Shown one piece after another: positions 1 through 9,328 of a stretch of 16,014 bases of DNA. Every line of letters starts with the position of its first letter. The first letter of the stretch is position 1. Both the position numbers and the translations under genes were made by a program. The notes under the pieces were generated by a model. It was not told where the DNA came from. It saw nothing but the letters and a program-made list of their open reading frames with translations, and searched no databases. Source of the stretch: Actinomycetota bacterium (lineage in GTDB: Bacteria; Actinomycetota; Actinomycetes; Nanopelagicales; Nanopelagicaceae); assembly GCA_005777515.1 (NCBI GenBank), contig SXMA01000063.1, positions 1-16,014 of the forward strand, written 5' to 3'.

Positions 1-2458
1 CCTCCTGCAAAAGTTTGAGTTTATTCAACATCTGCGGATAGTTCTTGAATTCGGCGAGGGCATGGTCAACGGTCATGTCCAGCACGTCGGCAATCGAATA
101 TTGGTCGCGGAACATCACCTGCAGCGTCTCGCGGTTGAAACGCCTGCCGTGACAGACATCACACGGAACGTACACATCGGGCAGGAACTGCATTTCGATG
201 CGCAGTTCGCCTTGTCCCTGACAAGCTTCGCAGCGTCCGCCGTGGACGTTGAAGGAGAAGCGCCCCTGTTGATAGCCACGCACTTTTGCTTCACTTGTTT
301 CAGAAAATAGCGCACGAATCTTGTCAAAGACTCCAGTATAGGTAGCGGGGTTTGAGCGCGGGGTTCTACCAATTGGTGATTGATCTACGTGAACGACTTT
401 ATCGAGTTGATCGATACCAGTAATACTTCTATGGCGACCAGGAACTATTCGAGCTCCATTTAACTTATTTGCCAGCACGGAATAGAGAATGTCATTTACC
501 AGGGTGGATTTTCCAGAGCCGCTGACTCCTGTAACGGCAACAAATACTCCGAGCGGGATAGTTACATCAACATTTCTTAAGTTATTCTCTTTAGCTTCCT
601 TGATGGTCAGGACTCGCTTAGCGTTAACCGCTCGTCGCTTCTTAGGGATGCCAATTTTTGATCGACCTGAAATATAGGCTCCAGTGATTGACTTCTTTGA
701 ATCTATCAAAGCTTGATAGTCACCTGATACGACTATCTCTCCGCCATGCTCTCCCGCACCTGGGCCAATATCAACTATCCAGTCCGCAGTTCTTATTGTC
801 TCTTCATCGTGTTCCACGACAATTAATGTATTTCCTAGGTCCCTAAGATGTGTCAGAGTTTCAATCAGGCGCTTATTATCTCTTTGATGAAGTCCGATAC
901 TTGGTTCATCTAGAACATAGAGCACTCCAACTAAACCTGAGCCAATCTGAGTTGCAAGGCGAATTCGCTGCGCTTCACCTCCTGAGAGGGTCGCTGCAGG
1001 TCTTGCAAGAGTTAGGTATTCAAGTCCAACATCAAGTAAAAACCCAAGCCGAGCATGAACTTCCTTCATCACTCGCTCTGCGATTTTGGCCTCACGCGAT
1101 GCAAGTTTTAAAGCTTTTAAAAACTTTGCGCAGTCCTCAATTGAAAGCTCGCAAATCTCTGCGATGTTCTTGCTTCCTAAGGTAACAGCCAATACCTCCG
1201 GCTTTAGACGAGAACCATTACAGGCAGGACATGGGATTTGGCGCATATAGGCTTCAAATCTCTCTCTGCTGTAATCACTATCAGTTTCTGAGTGCCTGCG
1301 ATGAACAAAGGGAATGACTCCTTCAAATCCTGTGGAGTAATTTCTCACTCGACCATAGCGGTTCTTATACTTAACATGAACTTCGTATTCATAACCATTC
1401 AAAATTGCATCTTTCGCTTTGACAGAGAGTTTGCTCCATGGGGTATTTAGGGAGAACTTAACGTCAGCAGCTAGAGCCTCTAAAAGATTTATGAAGTAGT
1501 CGGAGGATTGCCCGCCCGACCAAGGAGCAATTGCACCATCATTTATTGAAATTGAGTCATCTGGAATCACTAGCTCTTCATCAACTTCAAGTTTTGAGCC
1601 TATGCCAGAGCACTCAGCGCAGGCCCCAAATGGTGAATTAAAGGAGAACGATCTTGGCTCCATCTCCTGGAAGGAAAGACCACAATCATGGCAAGCCAAA
1701 AGTTCACTATAGGTTCGTTCTTTATCTGCGCCTTTAGCATCAACAAAATCGAGAGTCACAAGACCATTGGCAAGCTTTAAAGCTGTTTCGATTGAATCAG
1801 TTAAACGCTGTCTTCCCTCTGGCTTTGCAGTTAAGCGATCAATTACTACTTCGATAGTATGTTTTTCTTGTTTCTTCAGCTTTGGAACGTCAGTTAAGGC
1901 AACTGTTGTTCCATCAACTCGGACCCTGGAGTATCCCTGAGCAATGAAATCTTTGAAGAGATCTACGAACTCTCCCTTTCGCGCCCTAATAACTGGTGCC
2001 AATACTTGAAACTTAGTCTCTGCCGGAAGCTCCAGAATCTGATCAACAATATTTTGTGGTGTCTGCTTTGCAATCTCTTTTCCACACTTAGGGCAATGTG
2101 GCTTTCCAGCTCTGGCAAAGAGAAGACGAAGATAGTCATATACCTCAGTAATGGTTCCAACTGTCGATCTTGGATTTCGATTTGTTGATTTTTGATCAAT
2201 AGATACAGCTGGTGAGAGGCCCTCGATGAAGTCCACATCTGGCTTATCCATCTGTCCCAGAAATTGGCGAGCATATGCAGAAAGGGACTCGACGTAGCGC
2301 CTCTGACCTTCAGCAAATATTGTGTCGAAGGCAAGAGATGATTTACCAGATCCAGACAGCCCTGTAAAAACAATCATGGTGTTTCTTGGAAGATCAAGAG
2401 AGACATTCTTAAGGTTATGTTCTCTTGCACCACGAACTATTAAACGATCTGCGCTCAT
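1..2458 (-). CDS. uvrA: UvrABC excinuclease subunit A (UvrA), 3' end cut by the window edge
   Basis: ATPase that recognises damaged DNA in nucleotide excision repair and loads UvrB; acts in the cytoplasm as a dimer. I translated it from ATG 2458 leftwards; 819 codons are present without a stop, of about 950 in the family. Visible parts: first Walker [10 protein letters not shown] (residues 33-41), a zinc-binding CHDC...CAEC pair (about 254-282), the CPAC element near 410, first ABC signature [12 protein letters not shown] (near 491), Walker B with LDEPSIGLH (near 515), second Walker [10 protein letters not shown] (near 643) and the C-terminal zinc motif CEAC...CDVC (about 742-766). The second ABC signature and Walker B lie beyond the edge. 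The start overlaps the uvrB stop by one base (TGATG) and has a strong AAGGAGG Shine-Dalgarno 6 nt upstream, inside uvrB. Bases 1 to about 280 have clearly different composition and codon use from the rest of the gene (see findings). Confidence 0.96.
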   Translation of the reverse strand, partial: MSADRLIVRGAREHNLKNVSLDLPRNTMIVFTGLSGSGKSSLAFDTIFAEGQRRYVESLSAYARQFLGQMDKPDVDFIEGLSPAVSIDQKSTNRNPRSTVGTITEVYDYLRLLFARAGKPHCPKCGKEIAKQTPQNIVDQILELPAETKFQVLAPVIRARKGEFVDLFKDFIAQGYSRVRVDGTTVALTDVPKLKKQEKHTIEVVIDRLTAKPEGRQRLTDSIETALKLANGLVTLDFVDAKGADKERTYSELLACHDCGLSFQEMEPRSFSFNSPFGACAECSGIGSKLEVDEELVIPDDSISINDGAIAPWSGGQSSDYFINLLEALAADVKFSLNTPWSKLSVKAKDAILNGYEYEVHVKYKNRYGRVRNYSTGFEGVIPFVHRRHSETDSDYSRERFEAYMRQIPCPACNGSRLKPEVLAVTLGSKNIAEICELSIEDCAKFLKALKLASREAKIAERVMKEVHARLGFLLDVGLEYLTLARPAATLSGGEAQRIRLATQIGSGLVGVLYVLDEPSIGLHQRDNKRLIETLTHLRDLGNTLIVVEHDEETIRTADWIVDIGPGAGEHGGEIVVSGDYQALIDSKKSITGAYISGRSKIGIPKKRRAVNAKRVLTIKEAKENNLRNVDVTIPLGVFVAVTGVSGSGKSTLVNDILYSVLANKLNGARIVPGRHRSITGIDQLDKVVHVDQSPIGRTPRSNPATYTGVFDKIRALFSETSEAKVRGYQQGRFSFNVHGGRCEACQGQGELRIEMQFLPDVYVPCDVCHGRRFNRETLQVMFRDQYSIADVLDMTVDHALAEFKNYPQMLNKLKLLQE

Positions 2459-4539
2459 CACATGCCTCCTTCCTGCATCCCTCGAAGCTCCCTTTTTAAC
2501 TCTTTTATTTCGTCTCGCAGACGAGCTGCAAGTTCAAATTGCAATTCAGATGCTGCATTTCTCATCTGCTCGCTTAGAGAATCGATTAGGCCCAATAGCT
2601 CAGCAAGCGGTAAGGCTACGAGTGATTTGGCATGCACGCCAACTGGAGTCTGACTCATCCCGCGCTTCTTATTTCCAGCAAGAAGAGCATTGGTATCCTC
2701 GCTCTCCTCAGCGATTAAATCGGTGATGTCTGCAATCTTTTTACGAAGCGGCTGAGGATCAAGACCTGCTGCAAGGTTGTAGGCCACCTGCTTAGCTCTT
2801 CTTCGATTGGTTTCATCAATTGCTCTAGTCATGGAATCTGTCACTTTGTCGGCATACATATGAACCTCGCCTGAAACATTTCGGGCCGCGCGTCCAATAG
2901 TTTGAATTAGCGAGCGAGTTGAGCGCAGGAAACCCTCTTTATCAGCATCGAGAATTGCAACGAGTGATACCTCAGGAAGATCCAGACCCTCACGTAGCAA
3001 GTTGATTCCGATTAGAACATCGTATTCACCAAGCCTTAACTCCCTAAGCAGCTCTACTCTTCTTAAAGTATCGACCTCTGAATGCAGATATCTAACCCTG
3101 ATTCCAGCATCTGTAAAGAAATCAGTTAAATCCTCAGCCATCTTCTTTGTCAGCGTTGTAACTAATACCCGCTCATTCTTCTCAGCTCTTATCTTAATTT
3201 CGGACATTAAGTCATCGATTTGATTCTTGATTGGCTTCAAAACAATCTTGGGATCGACAAGTCCAGTTGGCCTGATAACCTGCTCAACAAATACTCCCCC
3301 TGTTTTCTCCATCTCATATGGGCCAGGGGTTGCGGAGAGATAAACCTTCTGAGGGGTGCGCTCTAGAAATTCGGCAAACTTTAAGGGACGGTTATCAAGA
3401 GCGCTTGGCAGGCGAAAGCCATGCTCTACAAGCGTTCTCTTCCTTGAGGCATCGCCTTCATACATCGCCCCAATTTGCGGGACAGTGATATGAGATTCAT
3501 CAATGACGCATAGGAAATCCTCTGGGAAGTAATCAAGTAGACAGTTAGGGGCTGAGTCTGGCTCTCGAAAATCTATATGCCTGGAGTAATTCTCAATTCC
3601 AGAGCAGAAGCCAAGCTGAAGCATCATTTCTATATCAAATGTGGTCCGCATCCTAAGCCGCTGAGCCTCAAGTAACTTATTGGCCTTCTCTAACTCTTTA
3701 AGACGAACATCAAGCTCTGCTTCAATATTGGCAATAGCTCGCTTCATCGTCTCAGGCCCAGCCGAGTAGTGTGTTGCTGGAAATATGAAAACTTCTTTAA
3801 CATCACTAACAATCTCGCCGGTTAGTGGATGTAGAGTTGTTAAGCGTTCAATTTCATCGCCAAAGAATTCAATTCTGGTAGCGAGCTCTTCATAGACTGG
3901 AATAATTTCAACAGTATCACCACGAACTCTGAAAGTTCCCCTTTCAAAGGCCATATCGTTTCGCTTGTACTGGATATCAACAAAGCGTCTAAGTAAAACA
4001 TTTCTATCAATTTTGTCTCCCACAGATAAAGTGATCATTCGATCGATATATTCCTGCGGAGTACCAAGGCCGTATATGCATGAGACCGAGGCAACAACTA
4101 TTACATCGCGCCTGGTTAAAAGTGAGTATGTGGCCGAGTAACGAAGACGCTCAACTTCAGAATTAACTGAGGAGTCTTTCTCTATGAAGGTATCAGTCTG
4201 TGGGACGTAGGCCTCAGGTTGGTAATAGTCGTAATAAGAGACAAAGTATTCAATGGCATTATTTGGCATTAGCTCTTTAAACTCATTTGCAAGTTGAGCC
4301 GCAAGAGTTTTATTTGGTGCAAGAACTAAGGTTGGACGCTGAACTGCCTCAATTAGCCAGGCAGTGGTTGCAGACTTTCCAGTTCCAGTAGCTCCGAGTA
4401 AGACCACATCTGTCTCACCGCTATTAATTCTGCGGGTCAACTCCGCAATGGCATCTGGTTGATCACCAGCTGGCTTAAAGTCACTGATGACTTCAAAGGC
4501 CCGATTAGCTCTAGGTGTTGATGTAACTGCCCGCGCCAT
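2458..4539 (-). CDS. uvrB: UvrABC excinuclease subunit B (UvrB)
   Basis: Helicase-like damage-verification subunit of nucleotide excision repair; it takes DNA from UvrA and recruits UvrC. The 693 residues match the usual family length. Seen in order: FKPAGDQP Q-like motif (21-28), Walker A GATGTGKS (49-56), the tyrosine-rich beta-hairpin region around [10 protein letters not shown] (102-111) that inserts between the strands, Walker B DESH (347-350), the helicase C-terminal block with [10 protein letters not shown] and QTIGRAARN, and a C-terminal UVR domain (about 650-690, [14 protein letters not shown]) that contacts UvrC/UvrA. ATG at 4539 lies one base after the coaE stop, so translation is probably coupled; only a weak AGG sits 8 nt upstream. 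The gene ends in the Shine-Dalgarno and overlapping start of uvrA. Nothing in the sequence looks broken. Confidence 0.98.
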   Translation of the reverse strand: MARAVTSTPRANRAFEVISDFKPAGDQPDAIAELTRRINSGETDVVLLGATGTGKSATTAWLIEAVQRPTLVLAPNKTLAAQLANEFKELMPNNAIEYFVSYYDYYQPEAYVPQTDTFIEKDSSVNSEVERLRYSATYSLLTRRDVIVVASVSCIYGLGTPQEYIDRMITLSVGDKIDRNVLLRRFVDIQYKRNDMAFERGTFRVRGDTVEIIPVYEELATRIEFFGDEIERLTTLHPLTGEIVSDVKEVFIFPATHYSAGPETMKRAIANIEAELDVRLKELEKANKLLEAQRLRMRTTFDIEMMLQLGFCSGIENYSRHIDFREPDSAPNCLLDYFPEDFLCVIDESHITVPQIGAMYEGDASRKRTLVEHGFRLPSALDNRPLKFAEFLERTPQKVYLSATPGPYEMEKTGGVFVEQVIRPTGLVDPKIVLKPIKNQIDDLMSEIKIRAEKNERVLVTTLTKKMAEDLTDFFTDAGIRVRYLHSEVDTLRRVELLRELRLGEYDVLIGINLLREGLDLPEVSLVAILDADKEGFLRSTRSLIQTIGRAARNVSGEVHMYADKVTDSMTRAIDETNRRRAKQVAYNLAAGLDPQPLRKKIADITDLIAEESEDTNALLAGNKKRGMSQTPVGVHAKSLVALPLAELLGLIDSLSEQMRNAASELQFELAARLRDEIKELKRELRGMQEGGM

Positions 4540-4540
4540 G

Positions 4541-5146
4541 TTACAAACCTGGCTTTTGCGCTCTAGGTAGGAGCTCGTTAGCCATTAACTCCTCAACCGC
4601 CCTAGTTAACTCATCGATGCCGCCATCATTTCTAATGACGTAGTTAGCTATCTTCTCCCGCTCCGAATCACTTACCTGAGCTGCCATTCGCTGGGTAATC
4701 TCGTAATCCTTGAAACCCCGCAAACGCAAACGCTCACGTCTTATTTCCTCATCTGCTGAGACTGTGACAACATAATCAAATCTCTTTGCACCATCACTTT
4801 CAACAAGTAAGGGAATCTGATTAATTAAAATGGCTCCACTCGGCAGCTTTCTTGCTAGCTTCTCAGCAGCTTCTCGGACCAGTGGATGAATTATTGATTC
4901 TAACTTCTTTCGTAATCCACTTTCCTTAAAGACGACTGCTGCCAATTTTGAACGATCTATCTGCCCTTCACTTAAAATTGAGTCGCCAAAGGCAGTAACA
5001 ACTTCCTCATATCCTGGGCTTCCTCGCTCAATTACCTCACGGGCTAATTGATCAGAATCAATGACTAATGCGCCAAGTTCCTCCAGAATCTCACCAACCA
5101 GGCTCTTACCTGATCCGATACCACCAGTTAGCGCAACTCTTAACAC
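4541..5146 (-). CDS. coaE: Dephospho-CoA kinase
   Basis: Catalyses the last step of coenzyme A biosynthesis, phosphorylating the 3'-hydroxyl of dephospho-CoA with ATP. 201 residues, normal for the single-domain bacterial enzyme (the mycobacterial protein carries an extra C-terminal domain that is absent here). P-loop GGIGSGKS is at residues 8-15, followed by the family blocks [11 protein letters not shown] and [10 protein letters not shown]. The start is GTG at 5146: an in-frame stop lies four codons upstream, no ATG is available before the P-loop, and an AGG is 8 nt upstream. It is the first gene of a coaE-uvrB-uvrA unit. Its start lies only 16 bases downstream of the rpsA terminator, so its promoter must overlap the end of rpsA or it depends on read-through. 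Confidence 0.97.
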   Translation of the reverse strand: MLRVALTGGIGSGKSLVGEILEELGALVIDSDQLAREVIERGSPGYEEVVTAFGDSILSEGQIDRSKLAAVVFKESGLRKKLESIIHPLVREAAEKLARKLPSGAILINQIPLLVESDGAKRFDYVVTVSADEEIRRERLRLRGFKDYEITQRMAAQVSDSEREKIANYVIRNDGGIDELTRAVEELMANELLPRAQKPGL

Positions 5147-5162
5147 TGCTTCAGCCTACCTA

Positions 5163-5199
5163 GAAAAATAAAACTGGGCCCTTCATAGAAGGACCCAGT
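5163..5199 (-). terminator. Intrinsic terminator of rpsA
   Basis: On the minus strand a 12-bp stem (arms 5188-5199 and 5173-5184, loop of 3 at 5185-5187) is followed directly by a T-rich run, TTTTATTTTTC. The stem is continuous in the minus-strand RNA because its only irregularity is a U-G wobble; on the plus strand the same position is a C-A mismatch. That fits a terminator acting on leftward transcripts that have just passed the rpsA stop. Confidence 0.88.
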
Positions 5200-5212
5200 G
5201 ATTTAAAACGAG

Positions 5213-5227
5213 GCAGAGTTACTCTGC
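5213..5227. repeat. 15-base palindrome centred on the rpsA stop codon
   Basis: GCAGAGT / ACTCTGC arms (7+1+7) are perfectly complementary and the rpsA TAA is at the centre. As RNA it would form a 5-bp stem with a 5-base loop, placing a second hairpin just before the terminator. It could equally be a protein-binding site for coaE control. Function is inferred only. Confidence 0.5.
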
Positions 5228-6565
5228 TTCAGGGGTAGCAACTGAGGCAGCTGCAGCATCGGCTGCTTGAGCCTCTGCCTTCTGCTTCTTATGAGCCAAG
5301 AATCTAGTTTGAGCTTCAGCATATTGACGCTCCCACTCCTGGCGCTGAGTTTCATATCCTGGCTGCCACTCCTGGGTTGAAGCATCGAAGCCTTCAGGAT
5401 AAATAAAGTTTCCTTTTTCATCATAACGAGCTGGCATTCCATACTGAGTTGGATCAAAAGCTTCAACTGCAACATCTTGTCCCTCATTTGCTTGCTTAAG
5501 AGAAAGTGAGATGCGGCGGCGCTCTAGATCAATGTCGATGATCTTTACGAACAAAGAGTCTCCAACTTGAACTACCTGCTCTGGAATTTCAACATGGCGC
5601 TCTGCTAGCTCTGAGATGTGAACTAAACCTTCGATTCCATCAAATACCTTTATAAAGGCACCGAATGGAACTAATTTAGTGACCTCACCTGGCACTACCT
5701 GATTAATAGTGTGGGTGCGAGCAAATGCTTGCCATGGATCTTCTTGTGTTGCTTTGAGGGAAAGCGAAACTCTCTCTCGCTCAAAATCAACTTCCAGAAC
5801 TTCAACAGTAACCTCATCGCCAACGGCAACAACTTCACCTGGATGATCGATATGTTTCCAAGAGAGCTCAGAGACGTGGACAAGACCATCAACGCCGCCA
5901 AGGTCTACGAATGCACCAAAGTTAACGATTGATGAAACTACACCTTCGCGCACTTGACCCTTGATTAACTGATTGAGGAAAGTGGTGCGTGATTCAGATT
6001 GGCTCTGCTCCAAAAATGCTCTACGGGATAGAACTACGTTGTTACGGTTCTTATCAAGTTCAATGATGCGAGCTTCAATTTCTTTTCCAATATACGGCGA
6101 GAGATCTCTGACCCGGCGCATCTCAACAAGCGATGCTGGTAGAAAGCCTCTTAGGCCAATATCAACAATTAATCCGCCCTTAACAACTTCGATTACTGTA
6201 CCTGTGACAACTTCGTCGCGCTCTTTCTTGCCTTCAATATCGCTCCAGGCTTTCTCATACTGTGCGCGCTTCTTAGAAAGTATTAAGCGACCTTCTTTAT
6301 CTTCCTTCTGCAGAACTAGGGCTTCAACGCGATCTCCAACTTTGACCAATTCACTTGGATCAAGGTCATGGCGGATTGAGAGCTCTCTAGCTGGAATTAC
6401 ACCTTCAGTTTTATAACCAATATCAAGTAGGACTTCGTCGCGATCTACCTGGACTATTACGCCAGAGACTAGATCTCCATCATTGAAATTCTTTATTGTG
6501 CCTTCGATTGCGGCAAGAAAATCTTCTGCATTTCCAACATCGTTTACTGTAATTTGAGTTGACAA
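5219..6565 (-). CDS. rpsA: 30S ribosomal protein S1
   Basis: RNA-binding ribosomal protein that helps mRNA bind the 30S subunit. 448 residues with four S1 (OB-fold) repeats, at about 30-99, 117-182, 203-271 and 288-357, as in actinobacterial S1 rather than the six of E. coli. Repeats 3 and 4 carry the clear FGAFV/I...GLVH(V/I)SEL pattern and are followed by RVSLSLK/RISLSLK; repeat 2 is the divergent GLRGFLPASLVE type. The tail after 357 is low-complexity and rich in Ala, Glu, Gln and aromatic residues. The start is TTG at 6565: GGAG lies 4 nt upstream and an in-frame stop precedes it with no ATG between. The gene has its own promoter, a leader of about 125 nt and a strong terminator, so it is probably a single-gene transcript. 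Confidence 0.97.
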   Translation of the reverse strand: MSTQITVNDVGNAEDFLAAIEGTIKNFNDGDLVSGVIVQVDRDEVLLDIGYKTEGVIPARELSIRHDLDPSELVKVGDRVEALVLQKEDKEGRLILSKKRAQYEKAWSDIEGKKERDEVVTGTVIEVVKGGLIVDIGLRGFLPASLVEMRRVRDLSPYIGKEIEARIIELDKNRNNVVLSRRAFLEQSQSESRTTFLNQLIKGQVREGVVSSIVNFGAFVDLGGVDGLVHVSELSWKHIDHPGEVVAVGDEVTVEVLEVDFERERVSLSLKATQEDPWQAFARTHTINQVVPGEVTKLVPFGAFIKVFDGIEGLVHISELAERHVEIPEQVVQVGDSLFVKIIDIDLERRRISLSLKQANEGQDVAVEAFDPTQYGMPARYDEKGNFIYPEGFDASTQEWQPGYETQRQEWERQYAEAQTRFLAHKKQKAEAQAADAAAASVATPEAE

Positions 6566-6690
6566 GGTACTCCGTGGGGAACTTTTCTAGTAGGGCACGC
6601 ACAAAGTCCGACTCCATCTACTTGTAGATTTTCTACTAGCAAAGGGGCGCTTCCTACTACGTCCGAGGAGGCACAGGAACCTTAAGCGAG
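6566..6690 (-). ncRNA. Structured 5' leader of rpsA (possible autoregulatory region)
   Basis: The leader between the predicted start of transcription and the TTG holds several related elements on the minus strand: TAGTAGG (6653-6659), CTAGTAG (6633-6639) and CCTACTAG (6587-6594). The last lies a few bases before the Shine-Dalgarno and can pair with either upstream copy, 7 bp each. Between them, GTAGA-TCTAC and TCTAC-GTAGA can form two mutually exclusive small hairpins. E. coli S1 represses its own translation through a structured leader; a similar control here is inference. The boundaries are approximate. Confidence 0.4.
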
Positions 6691-6696
6691 GGCGTA

Positions 6697-6726
6697 AATC
6701 TACTTTCTCATGCGCTCATCGGTCAA
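6697..6726 (-). promoter_or_regulatory. Predicted rpsA promoter
   Basis: On the minus strand a -35-like TTGACC (6721-6726) and a -10-like TAGATT (6697-6702) are separated by 18 bases. They lie in the polA-rpsA gap, just after the polA stop. No polA terminator hairpin is visible in this gap, so some polA read-through into rpsA is possible. Confidence 0.55.
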
Positions 6727-6733
6727 TTTGAGG

Positions 6734-9289
6734 CTAGTGGGCTGCTAAATCCCAACTCTTTCCAAAGCCAATATTGACATCAAGCGGAGCCTTTAGCTCA
6801 AAAGCACTTCCCATCTGTTTTCTTACCAATTCTTTCATGACCTCATGCTCACCTTGGGCGACTTCGAAGATTAATTCATCATGGACCTGAAGTAATAACC
6901 TTGAAGATAAATTCTTACTCTTCATAGCTTTTTCTACATTTAGCATTGCAACTTTAATTATGTCTGCAGCAGATCCTTGGATTGGAGCATTCAGAGCCAT
7001 CCGCTCTGCCATTTCGCGTCTGCCACGATTTTCATGGTTTAGATCAGGTAGATAGCGCCTTCTTCCCAGAATCGTTTCGGTATAGCCTTTTTCTCTAGCA
7101 ATTTTTACAACTTCTTTCAAATAATCTTGAATGCCTCCAAATCTTTCGAAATACTTACTCATCAAAATACTTGCATCAGTCGGTGAAATATCTAATTGCT
7201 GTGCAAGTCCATAAGAGGAAAGACCATAGGCAAGTCCATAGGACATTGCCTTAATCTGCCTTCTCATATCTGCATCAACTTTAGATACTGGAACATCAAA
7301 TACTTGTGCGCCAACCGTTGAATGCAAGTCTTCCCCGGTTCTAAATGCTTCGAGTAGTCCCTTGTCATCAGATAAGTGGGCCATAATGCGCATCTCAATC
7401 TGGCTGTAATCAGCAGTTAATAGATCAACAAATGGCTCTTGGGCGATAAAGCAGTTTCTGATTCTCCTCCCCTCATCGCTTCTGATCGGAATATTTTGCA
7501 AGTTCGGCTCTGTTGATGAAAGCCGACCCGTTGCCGTTGTCGTCTGCTGAAAGGTGGTGTGAATTCTGCTATCAGCTTTAGTTGAATTAAGTAGTCCATC
7601 AACAGTTGTTCTAAGCTTTCCAACTTCGCGAATTCGCAGAAGCGAAGCTAAAACTGGATGCTTAGTTGTTGAATAAAGCCACTCTAAGGATTCGGCATCG
7701 GTACTAAAGCCAGTTTTAATCCGCTTTGTTTTAGGAAGCTTTAACTCTTCAAATAAAACCGCCTGTAATTGCTTCGGGGAGGCAGCGTTAAATTCGTGTC
7801 CAACAGATTTATATGCAAGAGAAGTTGCCTCTGCCTCTTCTTTCTCAAAGAAGCTCAATAAAGACTTCATCTCCCCTTTATCAATTGCGATGCCAGTTGC
7901 CTCCATTTCGGCCAACACATGCATCGTGGGCATCTCGATCTGGTTATATAAATCAAGGCATCTCATTGCCTCTAGTTCTTTTGAAAGCGTTGCCCAGAGT
8001 TCACCTAGGTGGGAAGCGAGACTTGGATTCCAATCTGTGGAGAAAAGGTCCGTAGGTGTATTTTCACTTTCAACGCCAAGATACTTTTGTAGAAGGTCAG
8101 CTAGTGCAATATCTCTTGAACCAGCATTGAGTAAATAGGCAGCGACTTCAGTATCAACAGTTACTGTTCTTAAGAGCTTTGTGGAGATGGCCTTCTTTGC
8201 GCCATGAAAGATAAATCCTTTAAAGCTCGCTATCGAATCTGATACCTCACTAATCGGTGAAACCAAGACCAACTCTGGCTCAATCGAAATTGCTGCTTGG
8301 TTCTCTGAAAGCAGTAGTCCTACAAGGCCCGTGCTAGAGCTGAGCGCTTTTGCAAATTCATTTTTACTTACATCGTGAACACTCATCTTTTTTGTAACAA
8401 CTTCTTTTACTTGTCCTCCTTTAGCAAAGGGAGCAACCCTTGCTTTGAGAGCTTTAATTTCTAGTTTTTCAAATAATTGATTCACTTTTGATATCTCGAT
8501 ACCACTCCATGCAAGATCTGTTAAGTCAGGCGATAACGGCAAGTCATTTCTAAGTTGGGTCAATTCACGATTGGTTATTACTGCAGGAAGCGCTGTCCGA
8601 AGCGCCTCCCCTGCTTTGCCTGGAACGGTATCTACCTTGGCAATCAACTCTGAAAGGGAGCCAAATTCTTGAATCCATTTAGTTGCTGTCTTCTCGCCAA
8701 CTCCAGGTACTGATGGCAAGTTATCACTTGGATCACCGCGAAGGGCAGCGAAGTCAGGATATTGTTTTGGCGTTAGCCCATATTTTTCGAAAACTGCACT
8801 GGGCGTCATTCTGGCAAGCTCAGTCACACCTTTTTTTGGATAGAGGACAGTTACTTGATCACTTACTAATTGAAATGAATCACGATCTCCAGAGCAGATG
8901 TATATCTCTGCCTCACCGCTAAAGTGCTTCACAAAAGTTGCGATTACATCATCGGCTTCATAGCCCTCAAGCTCAAAATGCGGAATCGCAAAGGCATCTA
9001 ACAGCTCATTAATGTAGGAAACTTGAGAGCGAAACTCCTCAGGAGTGGCCGCTCTATTTGCTTTATATTCCGGGAACTTTTCAGATCTAAAGGTCTTGCG
9101 AGATACATCAAAGGCAGTTGCGATGTGAGTTGGTTTCTCATCTCTGATTAAGTTGATCAGCATGGAGGCAAAACCATAGATTGCATTTGTGGGCTGCCCG
9201 CTTGAGGTTGAAAAGTTTTCAACTGGCAGGGCATAGAAAGCCCTAAAGGCCATCGAATGGCCATCGAGTATGAGCAACTTCTTCTTCAT
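6734..9289 (-). CDS. polA: DNA polymerase I
   Basis: Removes primers and fills gaps in replication and excision repair, which fits the neighbouring uvr genes. From ATG 9289 the protein has 851 residues. The N-terminal 5' nuclease has LILDGHSMAFRAF (from residue 6), EADD (111-114), GDRD (134-137), GDPSDN (185-190) and the helix-hairpin-helix GVGEKTA (196-202). The middle domain lacks the proofreading residues: the place of the first exonuclease motif reads GLVGLLLSEN, and the later acidic motifs are also gone, although a lone VDTEVAAYLL block survives. The polymerase domain has motif A DYSQIEMR (627-634), motif B RRQIKAMSYGLAYG (from about 676) and motif C QVHDE (801-805). An in-frame GTG at 9328 would add 13 residues (MGNCMWQCLRLSA), unlike the family; MKKKLLILDG is the better start, with a -10 placed so that the mRNA would be nearly leaderless. 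Confidence 0.97.
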   Translation of the reverse strand: MKKKLLILDGHSMAFRAFYALPVENFSTSSGQPTNAIYGFASMLINLIRDEKPTHIATAFDVSRKTFRSEKFPEYKANRAATPEEFRSQVSYINELLDAFAIPHFELEGYEADDVIATFVKHFSGEAEIYICSGDRDSFQLVSDQVTVLYPKKGVTELARMTPSAVFEKYGLTPKQYPDFAALRGDPSDNLPSVPGVGEKTATKWIQEFGSLSELIAKVDTVPGKAGEALRTALPAVITNRELTQLRNDLPLSPDLTDLAWSGIEISKVNQLFEKLEIKALKARVAPFAKGGQVKEVVTKKMSVHDVSKNEFAKALSSSTGLVGLLLSENQAAISIEPELVLVSPISEVSDSIASFKGFIFHGAKKAISTKLLRTVTVDTEVAAYLLNAGSRDIALADLLQKYLGVESENTPTDLFSTDWNPSLASHLGELWATLSKELEAMRCLDLYNQIEMPTMHVLAEMEATGIAIDKGEMKSLLSFFEKEEAEATSLAYKSVGHEFNAASPKQLQAVLFEELKLPKTKRIKTGFSTDAESLEWLYSTTKHPVLASLLRIREVGKLRTTVDGLLNSTKADSRIHTTFQQTTTATGRLSSTEPNLQNIPIRSDEGRRIRNCFIAQEPFVDLLTADYSQIEMRIMAHLSDDKGLLEAFRTGEDLHSTVGAQVFDVPVSKVDADMRRQIKAMSYGLAYGLSSYGLAQQLDISPTDASILMSKYFERFGGIQDYLKEVVKIAREKGYTETILGRRRYLPDLNHENRGRREMAERMALNAPIQGSAADIIKVAMLNVEKAMKSKNLSSRLLLQVHDELIFEVAQGEHEVMKELVRKQMGSAFELKAPLDVNIGFGKSWDLAAH

Positions 9290-9297
9290 CGCGCTTA

Positions 9298-9303
9298 ATC
9301 TTA
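9298..9303 (-). promoter_or_regulatory. Predicted polA -10 element
   Basis: TAAGAT on the minus strand ends 8 bases before the polA ATG at 9289, so transcription would begin at or within a couple of bases of the start codon. No Shine-Dalgarno precedes that ATG and no convincing -35 is seen. The element also supports ATG 9289 over the GTG at 9328, which would lie upstream of it. Confidence 0.45.
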
Positions 9304-9315
9304 GGCATTGCCACA

Positions 9316-9321
9316 TACAAT
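9316..9321 (+). promoter_or_regulatory. Predicted -10 element of the thioesterase gene
   Basis: TACAAT (5 of 6 to TATAAT) ends 7 bases before ATG 9329, so the predicted first transcribed base is the A of the ATG or the base before it. No Shine-Dalgarno is present and the -35 region is poor. This is the pattern of a leaderless actinobacterial mRNA. Confidence 0.55.
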
Positions 9322-9328
9322 TGCCCAC

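Noticed and set aside
1963..2373. 136-codon minus-strand open frame inside uvrA
   Set aside because: It lies in another frame of the uvrA sequence, whose own frame gives a continuous, motif-rich UvrA; the alternate translation has no recognisable features.
5973..6416. 147-codon plus-strand open frame opposite rpsA
   Set aside because: Antisense shadow of the S1 repeats; Ser/Arg/Thr-rich with no domain.
9290..9328. 13-residue N-terminal extension of DNA polymerase I from GTG 9328
   Set aside because: The extension (MGNCMWQCLRLSA) is unlike the family, has no ribosome-binding site and would start upstream of the best -10 element.
9308..9328. Thioesterase start at TTG 9308
   Set aside because: It lies upstream of the TACAAT -10, lacks a Shine-Dalgarno, and the ATG at 9329 fits the family's N-terminus.
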